In this document: positions 7,946-19,141 of the stretch, in pieces
Numbering within the stretch: position 1 is the first letter of the stretch
Layout: the number at the start of each line of letters is the position of its first letter
Assembly: GCA_024372625.1 (NCBI GenBank)
Contig: CP099605.1
Span: 3,129,001-3,193,000 of the forward strand
Reading direction: 5' to 3'
DNA: 64,000 nt
From: Comamonadaceae bacterium OTU4NAUVB1
GTDB lineage: Bacteria > Pseudomonadota > Gammaproteobacteria > Burkholderiales > Burkholderiaceae_C
Program-made: the position numbers and the translations under genes
Notes under the pieces: generated by a model
Databases searched by the model: none
Told to the model about the DNA's origin: nothing
The model's input: only the letters and a program-made list of their open reading frames with translations

Positions 7946-8200
7946 TTACTTGGCGGCTTGGGTTTCTTGCTGCTTCTGAGCAAGAATGGTCTTGGCGCGC
8001 GCGATGTCGCGGCGCGTGACACGCAGCGTCGACGTGTTCGTCAGCTGTTGCGTGGCCTTCTGCATGCGCAGGCCGAAATGGGCCTTCTGCAGATCCTTGA
8101 TTTCCGTCGTGAGACCGGCGACGTCCTTGTCGCGCAGCGCGGCGGCCTTCGACACCTTGGCCGGCTGGGCCGCGGCGTCCTTCTTCTTGCGTAGTGCCAT
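7946..8200 (-). CDS. rpmC: 50S ribosomal protein L29 with N-terminal extension
   Basis: L29 binds 23S rRNA near the peptide exit tunnel. The family core begins at about residue 20 ([20 protein letters not shown]) and runs through RMQKATQQL and [15 protein letters not shown]. At 84 residues the protein is about 20 longer than common L29. The extra part is a lysine/alanine-rich N-terminus starting [12 protein letters not shown]. The upstream ATG is supported by a GAGGAG Shine-Dalgarno sequence 7 bases before it, so the extension appears to be translated. The gene starts 15 bases after rplP. Confidence 0.96.
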   Translation of the reverse strand: MALRKKKDAAAQPAKVSKAAALRDKDVAGLTTEIKDLQKAHFGLRMQKATQQLTNTSTLRVTRRDIARAKTILAQKQQETQAAK

Positions 8201-8215
8201 GAGTTTTCTCCTCGA

Positions 8216-8632
8216 TCAGGTGCCGAGCTGGCGCGCGACGAAGGTGGTACGCAGAGGCAGCTTGGCAGCCGCCAGGCGGAAGGCTTCGCGAGCGAGTTCC
8301 TCGGGGACGCCGACGATCTCGAACACGATCTTGCCCGGCTGGATTTCCGCGACGTAGTACTCGGGGTTGCCCTTGCCGTTACCCATCCGCACTTCGGCGG
8401 GCTTGGTGGAGATCGGCTTGTCGGGGAACACGCGAATCCAGATGCGACCACCGCGCTTGACGTGACGCGAAATCGCGCGACGCGCGGCTTCGAGCTGACG
8501 TGCCGTCAGGCGGCCGCGATCGGTGCATTTGAGGCCGAAATCGCCGAAGGCGACCGAATTGCCAGTCGTCGCAACACCGGTGTTGCGACCCTTTTGTTCC
8601 TTGCGGAACTTTCTGCGTGCAGGTTGCAGCAT
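8216..8632 (-). CDS. rplP: 50S ribosomal protein L16
   Basis: L16 helps organise the A-site region of the large subunit. The 138-residue product has the standard start [17 protein letters not shown] and the conserved [17 protein letters not shown] and [15 protein letters not shown] segments. Length and sequence are ordinary. It lies between rpsC (28 bases upstream) and rpmC (15 bases downstream) in the usual order. Confidence 0.98.
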   Translation of the reverse strand: MLQPARRKFRKEQKGRNTGVATTGNSVAFGDFGLKCTDRGRLTARQLEAARRAISRHVKRGGRIWIRVFPDKPISTKPAEVRMGNGKGNPEYYVAEIQPGKIVFEIVGVPEELAREAFRLAAAKLPLRTTFVARQLGT

Positions 8633-8660
8633 GTTGTTTACTCCGTAGTTCTAAGACCGA

Positions 8661-9584
8661 TCACTCGGTCTTGGCACCGTCAGCTGCTGCAGCTGGCGCG
8701 GCTTTGCGGACGCGCTTAACGGCGGGTTTCGAGTCTGCACCGAGGGAAGGCGCGCCACCGGTGGCTTCGGCAGGCTTGTCGCTGCCGTCGGCCGGGGCAT
8801 GGTTGCCACCCATGGGTCCACGGGCACCGGCACGCGGGCCGGGGCCGCGGCGGTCCGAACCCGGACGATCGCCACCCGGGCGACCATCACGGCGCGGACC
8901 ACGGGGACGACGCTCGTCGTCGGGACGCGGCGTCTCCACGGCGGGCAGGTCGTTGCGACCCAGCGTGTCGCCCTTGTAGACCCAGACCTTGACGCCGATG
9001 ACGCCGTAGGTCGTCTTCGCTTCCGAAGTGCCGTAGTCGATGTCGGCGCGCAGGGTGTGAAGCGGCACGCGACCTTCGCGGTACCACTCGCAACGCGCGA
9101 TCTCGATGCCGTTCAGGCGGCCCGACGACATGATCTTGATGCCCTGGGCACCCAGACGCATGGCGTTCTGCATCGCACGCTTCATGGCGCGACGGAACAT
9201 GATCCGCTTCTCGAGCTGTTGCGTGATGCTGTCGGCGATCAGCTTGGCATCGATTTCAGGCTTGCGCACTTCCTCGATGTTGACCGCGACCGGCACGCCC
9301 AGCTGCTTGCCGAGTTCGCGCTTGAGGTTCTCGATGTCTTCGCCCTTCTTGCCGATCACCACGCCCGGACGTGCCGAGTAGATGGTGATGCGCGCATTCT
9401 TGGCGGGACGCTCGATCAGCACGCGGGAAACCGATGCGTTCTTGAGCTTCTTCTTCAGGTACTCGCGCACCTTGATGTCTTCGGCCAGCATGCCGGCGAA
9501 GTCCTTGTTGCTGGCATACCAGCGGCTGGACCAATTGCGGCTGACCGCAAGGCGGAAGCCGGTGGGGTGGATTTTCTGTCCCAT
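8661..9584 (-). CDS. rpsC: 30S ribosomal protein S3 with long C-terminal tail
   Basis: S3 lies at the mRNA entry channel of the small subunit. The ATG at 9584 gives the canonical [14 protein letters not shown] start. The KH domain motif [14 protein letters not shown] and the second-domain [21 protein letters not shown] follow. At 307 residues it is about 75 longer than E. coli S3. The extra C-terminal tail, from about residue 225, is low-complexity: first arginine/proline/glycine-rich ([17 protein letters not shown]), then alanine/lysine-rich. Tails like this are known in related genera. The gene starts 14 bases after the rplV stop. Confidence 0.97.
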   Translation of the reverse strand: MGQKIHPTGFRLAVSRNWSSRWYASNKDFAGMLAEDIKVREYLKKKLKNASVSRVLIERPAKNARITIYSARPGVVIGKKGEDIENLKRELGKQLGVPVAVNIEEVRKPEIDAKLIADSITQQLEKRIMFRRAMKRAMQNAMRLGAQGIKIMSSGRLNGIEIARCEWYREGRVPLHTLRADIDYGTSEAKTTYGVIGVKVWVYKGDTLGRNDLPAVETPRPDDERRPRGPRRDGRPGGDRPGSDRRGPGPRAGARGPMGGNHAPADGSDKPAEATGGAPSLGADSKPAVKRVRKAAPAAAADGAKTE

Positions 9585-9598
9585 AGTCTTCCGGCCTT

Positions 9599-9931
9599 TT
9601 AGTTGCCAACCGTCACGTACACATGGCACGTGGGCTTGCTGATGCGGTTGCCGCGACCCTTGGCGCGAGCAGTGAAGCGCTTGAGCGTGGCACCTTGCTC
9701 GACGTAGATGGTCTTGACCTTCAGTTCGTCGATGTCGGCACCGTCGTTGTGCTCGGCATTGGCGATGGCCGACTCGAGCACCTTCTTGATGATCACAGCG
9801 GCCTTCTTCTGCGTGAACTGCAGGACGTTGAGCGCTTGATCGACCTTCTTGCCGCGGATCAGATCGGCCACCAGACGGCCCTTGTCGACCGAGAGGCGGA
9901 CACCGCGGAGGACTGCACGTGTTTCAGACAT
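9599..9931 (-). CDS. rplV: 50S ribosomal protein L22
   Basis: L22 lines the nascent-peptide exit tunnel. The 110-residue protein contains the core [20 protein letters not shown] and the tunnel hairpin region near [20 protein letters not shown], ending [11 protein letters not shown]. The start ATG at 9931 follows rpsS by 9 bases. Nothing unusual is seen. Confidence 0.98.
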   Translation of the reverse strand: MSETRAVLRGVRLSVDKGRLVADLIRGKKVDQALNVLQFTQKKAAVIIKKVLESAIANAEHNDGADIDELKVKTIYVEQGATLKRFTARAKGRGNRISKPTCHVYVTVGN

Positions 9932-9940
9932 GGTCGTTCC

Positions 9941-10219
9941 TTACTTCTTCTGGACTTTCTTGTCCGCGGGGTGCCCCTTGAACGTGCGCGTGAGCGCAAA
10001 TTCGCCGAGCTTGTGACCGACCATCTGGTCGGTGATGTACACGGGCACGTGCTGCTTGCCGTTGTGCACGGCAATGGTCAGTCCGATGAACTCGGGCAGG
10101 ACCATCGAGCGACGCGACCAGGTCTTGATCGGCTTCTTGTCCTTGTTCGTCACGGCCTTGTCGGCCTTGGCCACCAGGTGGTGATCGACGAAAGGACCCT
10201 TCTTGAGAGAGCGAGTCAT
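9941..10219 (-). CDS. rpsS: 30S ribosomal protein S19
   Basis: S19 binds the head of the 30S subunit next to S13. The 92-residue protein begins [15 protein letters not shown] and has the conserved [20 protein letters not shown] and [20 protein letters not shown] segments. Length is typical. It lies between rplB and rplV in the usual S10-operon order. Confidence 0.98.
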   Translation of the reverse strand: MTRSLKKGPFVDHHLVAKADKAVTNKDKKPIKTWSRRSMVLPEFIGLTIAVHNGKQHVPVYITDQMVGHKLGEFALTRTFKGHPADKKVQKK

Positions 10220-10230
10220 GTGCTATCCCC

Positions 10231-11055
10231 TTATTTCTTGCGACGCGACACGATGAAGACCTGCGTGCGCTTGTTGTTACGGGTGCGATAGCCCTTGGTG
10301 AGGTTGCCCCACGGGTCGACCGGATGACGGCCTTCGCCGGTCTTGCCCTCGCCACCACCGTGCGGGTGGTCGACCGGGTTCATCACCACACCGCGAACGG
10401 TCGGACGGATGCCCATGTGACGCTTCACACCGGCCTTGCCCAACTGGCGCAGGCTGTGCTCTTCGTTGGCCACTTCACCGATCGTGGCGCGGCATTCGAC
10501 GTGGATGCGGCGCACTTCACCCGAGCGCATGCGCACCTGGGCATAGACGCCTTCGCGTGCCAGCAGCGTCGCCGAGGTACCGGCCGAACGAGCGATCTGC
10601 GCGCCCTTGCCGGGCTGCAGTTCGATGCAATGGATGGTCGAACCCACGGGGATGTTGCGGATGGGCAGCGTGTTGCCGGCGCGGATCGGGGCTTCCGAAC
10701 CGCTCAGCAGCGTCGCACCGGCTTCCAGACCGCGCGGGGCGATGATGTAGCGGCGCTCGCCATCGGCGTAGCACACCAGCGCGATGTGCGCGGTGCGGTT
10801 CGGGTCGTACTCGATGCGCTCGACCTTGGCCGGGATGCCGTCCTTGTTGCGCACGAAATCGACCACGCGGTAGTGGTGCTTGTGACCACCGCCCCGGTGA
10901 CGGGTCGTGATGTGGCCATTGTTGTTGCGGCCTGCCTTCTGGAACTGGGGTTCCAGCAGCGCCGCGTGCGGAGCACCCTTGAACAGGTGGTCGCGCGACA
11001 CCTTCACCGTGCCGCGTTGGCCCGGCGAAGTGGGTTTCAGCTTGATGACAGCCAT
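10231..11055 (-). CDS. rplB: 50S ribosomal protein L2
   Basis: L2 is a primary 23S rRNA-binding protein needed for subunit association and peptidyl-transferase assembly. The 274-residue product shows the RNA-binding segment [13 protein letters not shown] and the conserved [19 protein letters not shown] loop with its functionally important histidine. I chose the ATG at 11055 ([15 protein letters not shown]). The longer upstream frame overlaps rplW and is not coding. It starts 2 bases after the rplW stop. Confidence 0.98.
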   Translation of the reverse strand: MAVIKLKPTSPGQRGTVKVSRDHLFKGAPHAALLEPQFQKAGRNNNGHITTRHRGGGHKHHYRVVDFVRNKDGIPAKVERIEYDPNRTAHIALVCYADGERRYIIAPRGLEAGATLLSGSEAPIRAGNTLPIRNIPVGSTIHCIELQPGKGAQIARSAGTSATLLAREGVYAQVRMRSGEVRRIHVECRATIGEVANEEHSLRQLGKAGVKRHMGIRPTVRGVVMNPVDHPHGGGEGKTGEGRHPVDPWGNLTKGYRTRNNKRTQVFIVSRRKK

Positions 11056-11057
11056 GA

Positions 11058-11396
11058 TTAAGCGCCTTCCCCGACGAGGTTGAGCTCCTGGCCCGGCTTC
11101 AGCGTGACATAGGCCTTGCGAACGTTGTCGCGACGACCCATGGACTTGCCGAAACGCTTGGCCTTGCCCTTGGTGTTGAGCACCGAGACACCCTGGACTT
11201 CGACCTTGAACATCAGTTCGACGGCGGCCTTGATCTCGGGCTTGGTGGCGTCCTGCAGCACCTTGAAGGTGACGGCATTGGACTTCTCGCCGACCATCGT
11301 GGCCTTTTCGGACACGATCGGCGCGACCAGCACGGCCATCAGACGCCCTTCGGCGAACTGTGAACGGAAGGCCGGCGTAGGATTCATGCGGCTCAT
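11058..11396 (-). CDS. rplW: 50S ribosomal protein L23
   Basis: L23 sits at the exit tunnel and is the docking site for signal recognition particle and trigger factor. The core [19 protein letters not shown] and the C-terminal [20 protein letters not shown] are typical. The ATG at 11396 overlaps the rplD stop by four bases (ATGA), indicating translational coupling and giving 112 residues. A second ATG three codons on (11387) and one at 11339 are possible alternatives. The latter would give a length closer to E. coli L23. Confidence 0.96.
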   Translation of the reverse strand: MSRMNPTPAFRSQFAEGRLMAVLVAPIVSEKATMVGEKSNAVTFKVLQDATKPEIKAAVELMFKVEVQGVSVLNTKGKAKRFGKSMGRRDNVRKAYVTLKPGQELNLVGEGA

Positions 11397-12013
11397 GCGA
11401 ACATCTCCTTGAGCTTGTCGACGGCACCCTTGGTGACGATCACCTTCTTGTAGTGCACCAACGACACCGGATCGGCGTAGCGCGGCTCGACCACCAGAAC
11501 GTTCACCAGGTTGCGCGAGGCGAGGTACAGGTTCTCGTCGACTTCCTCGGCGATCACGAGCACGGACTCGAGATTGAGCGCCTTGAACTTTGCCGCGAGC
11601 GGCTTGGTCTTGGGCGAGTCCACCTTGAAGGAATCGACCACGGCCAGACGGCCTTCGCGAGCGAGCTGCGAGAAGATGGCGGCCATGCCGGCGCGGTACA
11701 TCTTCTTGTTGATCTTCTGCGCGAAATTCTCGTCGGGCATGTTCGGGAAGATCCGGCCGCCGCCACGCCACAGGGGCGAGGAGGTCATGCCGGCGCGGGC
11801 ACGGCCCGTTCCCTTTTGCTTGAAAGGCTTCTTGGTCGAGTGATGGACCTGTTCGCGGTCCTTCTGGGCGCGAGTGCCCTGGCGCGCATTCGCCTGGAAG
11901 GCGACGACGATCTGGTGGACCAGATCTTCGTTGTAGTCACGACCGAACACGGTTTCGGGAGCGTCGTACTTGGACGCGGCCTGGCCTTGGTCGTTCAGGA
12001 GTTCGAGTTCCAT
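11393..12013 (-). CDS. rplD: 50S ribosomal protein L4
   Basis: L4 reaches into the exit tunnel and in E. coli also represses the S10 operon. The 206-residue product has the tunnel-loop region [21 protein letters not shown] and the following [20 protein letters not shown]. The start overlaps the rplC stop by one base, and the stop overlaps the rplW start by four. The block is therefore tightly coupled. Confidence 0.98.
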   Translation of the reverse strand: MELELLNDQGQAASKYDAPETVFGRDYNEDLVHQIVVAFQANARQGTRAQKDREQVHHSTKKPFKQKGTGRARAGMTSSPLWRGGGRIFPNMPDENFAQKINKKMYRAGMAAIFSQLAREGRLAVVDSFKVDSPKTKPLAAKFKALNLESVLVIAEEVDENLYLASRNLVNVLVVEPRYADPVSLVHYKKVIVTKGAVDKLKEMFA

Positions 12014-12693
12014 TACTTCGCTCCTTCAGCCGCTTGCGGCTTGGCCTTGACAGCGGGGCGAACGGTGACGAAGCCACCCTTCGAACCCGGAATCGCGCCC
12101 TTGATCAACAGCAGTTGACGTGCTTCGTCGATGCGGAAGACGTCGAGGTTCTGCGTGGTCACGGTGACGTCGCCGAGGTGGCCCGTCATCCGCTTGCCAG
12201 GGAACACACGACCCGGATCCTGCGCCATGCCGATCGAACCCGGCACGTTGTGCGAACGGCTGTTGCCGTGCGACGCGCGCTGCGAGCTCATGTTGTGGCG
12301 CTTGATGGTGCCCGCGAATCCCTTGCCGATGGAGGTGCCTTGCACGTCCACCTTCTGACCGACCGCGAACACGCTGCCTGCGGCGATCACGCCACCGGCC
12401 TTGTGCTGACCGGCCGTGTCGGCGGTCACGCGGAATTCCTGGATGATTTCACCGGCTTCCACGCCCGCCTTGGCGAGATGGCCAGCCTGCGGCTTGGTCA
12501 CGCGCGATGCCTTGCGCGAGCCGAACGTCACCTGAAGTGCGTCGTAGCCGTCGGTTTCTTGCGATTTGATCTGGGTCACGCGGTTGTTGGACACATCCAC
12601 CACCGTGACAGGAACTGCGTCCCCGTCATCGGTGAAGAGACGCATCATCCCCACCTTGCGGCCCAGCAACCCGAGGGAGTTGCTCAGACTCAT
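12013..12693 (-). CDS. rplC: 50S ribosomal protein L3
   Basis: L3 binds near the peptidyl-transferase centre and is one of the first proteins to assemble. The 226-residue product starts [20 protein letters not shown] and contains the conserved [20 protein letters not shown] loop, whose glutamine is methylated in E. coli. A GGAGAAAAC Shine-Dalgarno region precedes the ATG at 12693. It is the first gene of its operon here, about 130 bases downstream of a consensus promoter. The rpsJ gene that heads the E. coli operon lies on the other side of a terminator. Confidence 0.98.
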   Translation of the reverse strand: MSLSNSLGLLGRKVGMMRLFTDDGDAVPVTVVDVSNNRVTQIKSQETDGYDALQVTFGSRKASRVTKPQAGHLAKAGVEAGEIIQEFRVTADTAGQHKAGGVIAAGSVFAVGQKVDVQGTSIGKGFAGTIKRHNMSSQRASHGNSRSHNVPGSIGMAQDPGRVFPGKRMTGHLGDVTVTTQNLDVFRIDEARQLLLIKGAIPGSKGGFVTVRPAVKAKPQAAEGAK

Positions 12694-12830
12694 TTGTTTT
12701 CTCCAAAAAATGGAAGACTTGCCTCGCCGCTGCCACTTCAATTGGCGACAGCGTTTGGTGTGCGAGGAAAGGTTGATTTAAGACCCAGCCAGAAAAGCGC
12801 CGTGGAGGCGCAAATCGGGCGGAGCCGATG

Positions 12831-12860
12831 ATTATATGCTGCAAGCATGCAGCGGCGCAA
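12831..12860 (-). promoter_or_regulatory. promoter of the rplC-rpsQ operon
   Basis: On the minus strand there is a perfect -10 TATAAT (12831-12836) with a TTGCGC -35-like element (12855-12860) 18 bases away. The expected start is near 12824, which gives a leader of about 130 bases before rplC. In that leader, a 5-bp GC hairpin (12797-12811) followed by TTTT could act as an early pause or attenuator. The promoter begins only a few bases after the terminator of the upstream operon. Confidence 0.75.
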
Positions 12861-12866
12861 GGCAAC

Positions 12867-12897
12867 AAAAAGCCCGCCGGCTTGGAAGCCGGCGGGC
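12867..12897 (-). terminator. rho-independent terminator of the str/rpsJ operon
   Basis: A perfect 12-bp stem (12872-12883 with 12886-12897) with a 2-base gap is followed by five T on the minus strand. It lies about 30 bases after the rpsJ stop. It separates rpsL-rpsG-fusA-tuf-rpsJ from the rplC operon. Confidence 0.92.
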
Positions 12898-12925
12898 GCT
12901 GAGGGGCTCCGGACGCCCGGCGCGC

Positions 12926-13240
12926 TTACTGCAGCTTGATCTCGACGTCGACGCCAGCCGGCAGATCGAGCTTCATCAGCGCGTCGACGGTCTTGTCGGT
13001 CGGGTCGACGATGTCCATCAGACGCTGGTGCGTGCGGATCTCGAGCTGGTCGCGCGACGTCTTGTTGACGTGCGGCGAACGCAGGATGTCGAAACGCTTC
13101 ATGCGCGTCGGCAAAGGCACGGGGCCCTTGACGATGGCGCCGGTGCGCTTGGCGGTGTCGACGATCTCGGCGGCGGATTGATCGATCAGCTTGTAATCGA
13201 AGGCCTTGAGACGGATGCGGATCTTTTGCTTGGTTGCCAT
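12926..13240 (-). CDS. rpsJ: 30S ribosomal protein S10 / NusE
   Basis: S10 is a small-subunit protein that also acts as NusE in transcription antitermination. The 104-residue product begins [20 protein letters not shown] and contains [20 protein letters not shown] and the [20 protein letters not shown] segment. The start ATG at 13240 lies 23 bases after tuf. It is the last gene of the str transcript rather than the head of the S10 operon, an arrangement known from betaproteobacteria. Confidence 0.98.
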   Translation of the reverse strand: MATKQKIRIRLKAFDYKLIDQSAAEIVDTAKRTGAIVKGPVPLPTRMKRFDILRSPHVNKTSRDQLEIRTHQRLMDIVDPTDKTVDALMKLDLPAGVDVEIKLQ

Positions 13241-13263
13241 GATGTGTGTCCTTCGCGATGCGG

Positions 13264-14454
<1,191 letters not shown>

Positions 14455-14557
14455 TTTTCAAATCCTTGGAAAGAGCAGTTCCCGTGTATTGGTTTTACGT
14501 CTGCATCCGGTTGCTGATTCACCTCGCACGGGAACAAGGTGGCACCGGATCGCAGAC

Positions 14558-14591
14558 AAAAGGAGAGGTCGCCCGCAGGTGCGAGCGACCT
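14558..14591 (-). terminator. hairpin between fusA and tuf (possible attenuator)
   Basis: On the minus strand, a nested stem (14566-14572 with 14585-14591, inner CGCA/TGCG) is followed by CTCTCCTTTT. It begins about 10 bases after the fusA stop. It could be a weak terminator or a processing site setting the fusA:tuf ratio. The U-tract is imperfect, so strength is uncertain. Confidence 0.45.
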
Positions 14592-14601
14592 GGGACGAGC
14601 C

Positions 14602-16701
14602 TTACTTGGCGCGCGCGGCGACGATCGCCTCGGCGACGTTGCGCGGCGCTTCGGCGTAGTGCTTGAACTCCATCGTGTACGTGGCGCGGCCTTGCGACAT
14701 CGAACGCAGCGTGGTGGAGTAGCCGAACATCTCCGACAGCGGCACTTCGGCCTTGATGGCCTTGCCGCCACCGATCATGTCGTCCATGCCCTGCACCATG
14801 CCGCGACGGCTGGACAGGTCGCCCATCACGTTACCGGCGTAGTCTTCGGGCGTCTCGACTTCCACGGCCATCATCGGCTCCAGGATCACGGGGCTGGCCT
14901 TGCGGGCGCCTTCCTTGAAACCGAAGATCGCGGCCATCTTGAACGCCATTTCGTTCGAGTCCACGTCGTGGTACGAACCGAAGTGCAGCGTGACCTTGAC
15001 GTCGACCACCGGGTAGCCGGCGAGCACGCCCTGGCCCAGTGCCTCGATCACGCCCTTCTCCACCGCGGGGATGTACTCGCGCGGCACCACGCCGCCCTTG
15101 ATGGCGTCGACGAACTCGAAGCCCTTGCCCATTTCCTGCGGTTCGAGCTTCAGGATGACGTGGCCGTACTGGCCCTTGCCGCCCGACTGGCGCACGAACT
15201 TGCCTTCGGCGTCTTCCACCGTCTTGCGGATGGTTTCGCGATAGGCCACCTGCGGCTTGCCAACGTTGGCTTCCACGCCGAACTCGCGCTTCATGCGATC
15301 GACGATGATTTCCAGGTGAAGCTCGCCCATGCCCGAGATGATGGTCTGGCCGGACTCCTCGTCGGTCTTCACGCGGAAGGACGGATCTTCCTGGGCCAAA
15401 CGCTGCAGCGCGATGCCCATCTTTTCCTGGTCGACCTTGGTCTTGGGCTCGACGGCCTGGGAGATCACCGATTCCGGGAACACCATGCGCTCGAGCGTGA
15501 CGACCGCAGCCGGATCGCACAGGGTCTCGCCCGTGGTCACTTCCTTCAGGCCCACGCAGGCGGCGATGTCGCCCGCGCGGATCTCGCTGACTTCCTCGCG
15601 ATTGTTGGCGTGCATCTGCACGATCCGGCCGATGCGCTCCTTCTTGCCGCGCACCGGGTTGTAGACGCTGTCGCCCTTCTTGAGCACGCCGGAGTAGACG
15701 CGCACGAAGGTCAGCTGACCGACGAACGGGTCGGTCATCAGCTTGAACGCGAGGGCCGAGAACTTCTCACCGTCGTCGGCCTGGCGAACCACGGGCGCCT
15801 CGTCCTCGTCGGTGCCGCCCACGGGCGGAATGTCGGTCGGGGCGGGCATGTATTCGATGACCGCGTCGAGCATGGCCTGCACGCCCTTGTTCTTGAAGGC
15901 CGAGCCGCACAGCATCGGCTGGATCTCGCCGGCGATGGTGCGCTGGCGGATGCCGGTCTTGATCTCTGCCTCGGTCAGCGTCTCGCCTTCGAGGTACTTG
16001 TTCATCAGCTCTTCGCTGGACTCGGCGGCGGCCTCGACGAGCTTCTCGTGGTATTCGTTGCAGACGTCCACCAGATCGGCCGGGATCTCGCCGTACTGGA
16101 AGGTCACGCCCTTGTCCTCGTCCCAGATGATGGCCTTCATCTTCACGAGATCGACGATGCCCTGGAACCGCTCCTCGGCACCGATCGGGATCTGGATCAC
16201 GACCGGATTGGCCTTCAGGCGGTCGATCATCATCTGGCGCACGCGCAGGAAGTTCGCGCCGGTGCGGTCCATCTTGTTGACGAACGCGAGACGGGGCACC
16301 TTGTACTTGTTGGCCTGGCGCCAGACGGTTTCCGACTGGGGCTGCACGCCGCCGACGGCGTCGTAGACCATGACGGCGCCGTCGAGAACGCGCATCGAGC
16401 GCTCGACTTCGATGGTGAAGTCGACGTGGCCGGGGGTGTCGATGATGTTGATGCGGTGTTCGGGGAACGTGCCGGCCATGCCCTTCCAGAAACAGGTGGT
16501 GGCGGCGGAGGTGATCGTGATGCCACGCTCCTGCTCCTGCTCCATCCAGTCCATGGTGGCCGCGCCATCGTGCACTTCGCCGATCTTGTGGTTCACGCCC
16601 GTGTAGAACAGGATGCGCTCGGTCGTCGTGGTCTTGCCGGCGTCGATGTGCGCCGAGATGCCGATGTTGCGGTAGCGCTCGATGGGGGTGTTGCGTGCCA
16701 T
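14602..16701 (-). CDS. fusA: elongation factor G
   Basis: EF-G catalyses GTP-driven translocation of tRNA and mRNA on the ribosome. The 699-residue protein begins [20 protein letters not shown]. It has the P-loop [30 protein letters not shown] (switch I), [20 protein letters not shown] and NKMD, then domains II-V with typical motifs near [15 protein letters not shown]. The stop lies 147 bases before tuf. The 83 bases upstream contain a hairpin between rpsG and fusA. Confidence 0.99.
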   Translation of the reverse strand: MARNTPIERYRNIGISAHIDAGKTTTTERILFYTGVNHKIGEVHDGAATMDWMEQEQERGITITSAATTCFWKGMAGTFPEHRINIIDTPGHVDFTIEVERSMRVLDGAVMVYDAVGGVQPQSETVWRQANKYKVPRLAFVNKMDRTGANFLRVRQMMIDRLKANPVVIQIPIGAEERFQGIVDLVKMKAIIWDEDKGVTFQYGEIPADLVDVCNEYHEKLVEAAAESSEELMNKYLEGETLTEAEIKTGIRQRTIAGEIQPMLCGSAFKNKGVQAMLDAVIEYMPAPTDIPPVGGTDEDEAPVVRQADDGEKFSALAFKLMTDPFVGQLTFVRVYSGVLKKGDSVYNPVRGKKERIGRIVQMHANNREEVSEIRAGDIAACVGLKEVTTGETLCDPAAVVTLERMVFPESVISQAVEPKTKVDQEKMGIALQRLAQEDPSFRVKTDEESGQTIISGMGELHLEIIVDRMKREFGVEANVGKPQVAYRETIRKTVEDAEGKFVRQSGGKGQYGHVILKLEPQEMGKGFEFVDAIKGGVVPREYIPAVEKGVIEALGQGVLAGYPVVDVKVTLHFGSYHDVDSNEMAFKMAAIFGFKEGARKASPVILEPMMAVEVETPEDYAGNVMGDLSSRRGMVQGMDDMIGGGKAIKAEVPLSEMFGYSTTLRSMSQGRATYTMEFKHYAEAPRNVAEAIVAARAK

Positions 16702-16726
16702 GAAAAATTACTCCATTAACGGATGA

Positions 16727-16757
16727 AAGCCCGCCCGCCACATGGCAGGTCGGGCTT
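16727..16757 (-). terminator. hairpin between rpsG and fusA
   Basis: The inverted repeat AAGCCCG (16727-16733) / CGGGCTT (16751-16757), with inner GCCA/TGGC pairs, lies in the 83-base gap between rpsG and fusA. It is followed on the minus strand by only a short T-run. It may be an mRNA processing or partial termination site; a full terminator is unlikely because fusA must be transcribed. Confidence 0.35.
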
Positions 16758-16784
16758 CCAGCCAGTCTGTTTTAAGACGGTTCT

Positions 16785-17258
16785 TTAGAAGCGGAAGTGG
16801 CTGAAGGCCTTGTTGGCCTCGGCCATGCGATGGACTTCATCGCGCTTCTTCATGGCACCGCCACGGCCTTCCGTGGCTTCCATGAGTTCGTTGGCCAGGC
16901 GCATGGCCATCGACTTCTCGCCGCGCTTGCGGGCGGCTTCCTTGATCCAGCGCATCGACAGCGCCAGACGACGGACCGGACGCACCTCGACGGGCACCTG
17001 GTAGTTCGCGCCGCCGACGCGGCGCGACTTCACTTCGACCATCGGCTTGACGTTGTTGATCGCCATGGTGAAGGCTTCGACCGGGTCCTTGCCCGGGTTC
17101 TTCTTCTCGATCTGCTCCAGCGCGCCATAGATGATGCGCTCGGCCACAGCCTTCTTGCCGCCTTCCATGATCACGTTCATGAATTTGGACAGCTCGATGT
17201 TGCCGAACTTCGGGTCCGGCAGGATTTCACGTTTGGGGACTTCGCGACGACGTGGCAT
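16785..17258 (-). CDS. rpsG: 30S ribosomal protein S7
   Basis: S7 organises the head of the small subunit and contacts the E-site tRNA. In E. coli it is also the translational repressor of the str operon. The 157-residue product begins [20 protein letters not shown] and contains [20 protein letters not shown] and the C-terminal [20 protein letters not shown]. Length is typical. It is separated from rpsL by 148 bases that can form small hairpins, unlike the tight spacing elsewhere in the cluster. Confidence 0.98.
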   Translation of the reverse strand: MPRRREVPKREILPDPKFGNIELSKFMNVIMEGGKKAVAERIIYGALEQIEKKNPGKDPVEAFTMAINNVKPMVEVKSRRVGGANYQVPVEVRPVRRLALSMRWIKEAARKRGEKSMAMRLANELMEATEGRGGAMKKRDEVHRMAEANKAFSHFRF

Positions 17259-17302
17259 GTTACTAACCTCTTTGCTTCAGTTGGCGCCTGATTCGGCACC
17301 GC

Positions 17303-17347
17303 GAGAGACGACATCGATCTCTCACTTACTCGACCCAGGATCGGGTC
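17303..17347 (-). other. hairpin-forming intergenic region rpsL-rpsG
   Basis: Two short inverted repeats lie in the 148-base gap: GAGAGA (17303-17308)/TCTCTC (17318-17323) and GACCC (17332-17336)/GGGTC (17343-17347). In E. coli this intergenic region carries the S7 binding site that controls the operon. Whether these hairpins serve that role here is inference. No promoter is evident. Confidence 0.3.
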
Positions 17348-17406
17348 ACTTCGTTCGATGCACCCGCCAAGGCACGCCGAACACCGCTGAATGGAAACGG
17401 AAGGAC

Positions 17407-17784
<378 letters not shown>

Positions 17785-17892
17785 GAATGAATGAATCCCA
17801 AAACGATCCCGGCGTCGACCCTCACCGTGACATGAGGAACCGGGAAATGACAAGAACGTGAAACCCTTCGGAATTTTTCCGAAAAGCCCGCG

Positions 17893-17898
17893 AGTATA
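17893..17898 (-). promoter_or_regulatory. extended -10 promoter of the str operon
   Basis: On the minus strand TGCTATACT forms an extended -10 element (TATACT at 17893-17898) with no good -35. Transcription would start near 17886. A perfect 7-bp hairpin (17867-17873 / 17877-17883) would then form at the very 5' end of the rpsL leader. This could protect the message from 5' decay. Confidence 0.55.
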
Positions 17899-17936
17899 GC
17901 AGCCGCGCGCGGGCGGCTCGCCTGTTTCGCGTTCCT

Positions 17937-19115
17937 CTACTTGATCCAGAGGCGGATGGCGTCCCACGCGCGGCCCAGGATGCCGGCCTGTTCGACGGCG
18001 TCGAGCGCGACCAGGGGCACCTCGGTGACCGGCTCCTCACCCAGCATCACCTTGAGCGTGCCGACGCTCTGGTTCTTGGCGAACGGCGCGACCAGCGGAT
18101 CCGGCCGGGCGATCTGGGTCTTGATGCGGGCGGCGGTGCCGGCCGGAACGGCCACGACGATGGCTTCGGGCCGGCCGAGCTTGAGCGTGTCGGCCTTGCC
18201 CTTCCACACGGCCGGCGTCGCCGCCGGCTGGCCGGCTTCGAACAGGCGCACGGCGTCGTAGGCGGTGTAGCCCCAGTTCAGGAGCTTCTGCGATTCGTTG
18301 GCGCGCGCGTTCTCGCTCGACGTGCCCAGCACGATGGTCAGCAGGCGGCGGCCGCCCGTGCCCAGGTTGGGGAAGTCGCGCTTGGCCGTGACGATCATGC
18401 AGTAGCCCGCGGCATCGGTGTGGCCGGTCTTCAGGCCGTCGACCGTCGGGTCGCGGAACAGCAGCAGGTTGCGGTTGGTGTCGTTGGTCGACGGCGTGCC
18501 GGGATAGCGGTACTTCTTGATCGCGTAGTAGTGGACGTATTCGGGGAAGTCGCGCATCAGCCGGGTCGCGAGGATGCTCAGGTCGCGCGCCGTGGTCGTG
18601 TGGCCGGGGGCCGTGAGGCCTTCGGGGTTCTTGTAGCCCGTGTTCTTCATGCCCAGTACCTTGGCCTGGTCGTTCATGAGTTCCACGAAGCGCTCGACCG
18701 AGCCGGCCACGCCCTCGGCCAGCGCCACGGTCGCGTCGTTGCCCGACTGCACGATCAGCCCCTTGATGAGGTCCTCGACCGGCACCTGCATCTTCGGGTC
18801 GATGAACATGCGCGAGCCGGGCATCTTCCAGGCCCGCTGGCTCACGGGCAGCGTCTGCGCGAGCGTCAGCTTCTTGGCCTTGAGGGCGTCGAACACCAGA
18901 TAGGCCGACATCAGCTTGGTCAGCGAAGCGGGCTCGACCGGGCTGTCGATGTCCTTCTGCGCGAGCAGCTGGTTGGCCGTGACGTCCATCAGCAGGTAGC
19001 TGCGTGCGGCGACCTCGGGCGGCACGGGCACGGTCTGCGCATGGGCGGCCAGCATGCAGAGGGACGCGGCGACGGCCAGCATCAGCGCGCGCAGCGCGTC
19101 GGAAAAACGATTCAT
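17937..19115 (-). CDS. D-alanyl-D-alanine carboxypeptidase (PBP5/6 type, DacC-like)
   Basis: This periplasmic enzyme removes the terminal D-alanine from peptidoglycan pentapeptides. The 392-residue protein has a signal peptide (residues 1-26, cleavage after AAHA). The three penicillin-binding motifs are present: S64-L-T-K67, S124-G-N126 and K229-T-G231. A C-terminal amphipathic helix ([10 protein letters not shown]) ends the protein, as in PBP5-type enzymes, where it anchors the protein to the membrane surface. The ATG at 19115 is the first that gives a clean signal peptide. Its stop lies about 40 bases from the rpsL promoter region, and it precedes a hydrolase gene on the same strand. Confidence 0.95.
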   Translation of the reverse strand: MNRFSDALRALMLAVAASLCMLAAHAQTVPVPPEVAARSYLLMDVTANQLLAQKDIDSPVEPASLTKLMSAYLVFDALKAKKLTLAQTLPVSQRAWKMPGSRMFIDPKMQVPVEDLIKGLIVQSGNDATVALAEGVAGSVERFVELMNDQAKVLGMKNTGYKNPEGLTAPGHTTTARDLSILATRLMRDFPEYVHYYAIKKYRYPGTPSTNDTNRNLLLFRDPTVDGLKTGHTDAAGYCMIVTAKRDFPNLGTGGRRLLTIVLGTSSENARANESQKLLNWGYTAYDAVRLFEAGQPAATPAVWKGKADTLKLGRPEAIVVAVPAGTAARIKTQIARPDPLVAPFAKNQSVGTLKVMLGEEPVTEVPLVALDAVEQAGILGRAWDAIRLWIK

Positions 19116-19141
19116 GGGGATGCGGGGAGAAACCGGAAAAG

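Noticed and set aside
12797..12811. Transcription attenuator in the rplC leader
   Set aside because: The hairpin with TTTT would form within the first 30 or so bases of the transcript, closer to the start than usual attenuators. It is mentioned only as a possibility under the promoter.
14539..16719. Plus-strand open frame opposite fusA (726 codons)
   Set aside because: This is a shadow of fusA. It is rich in His/Ala/Asp runs without domain features, while fusA is complete on the minus strand.
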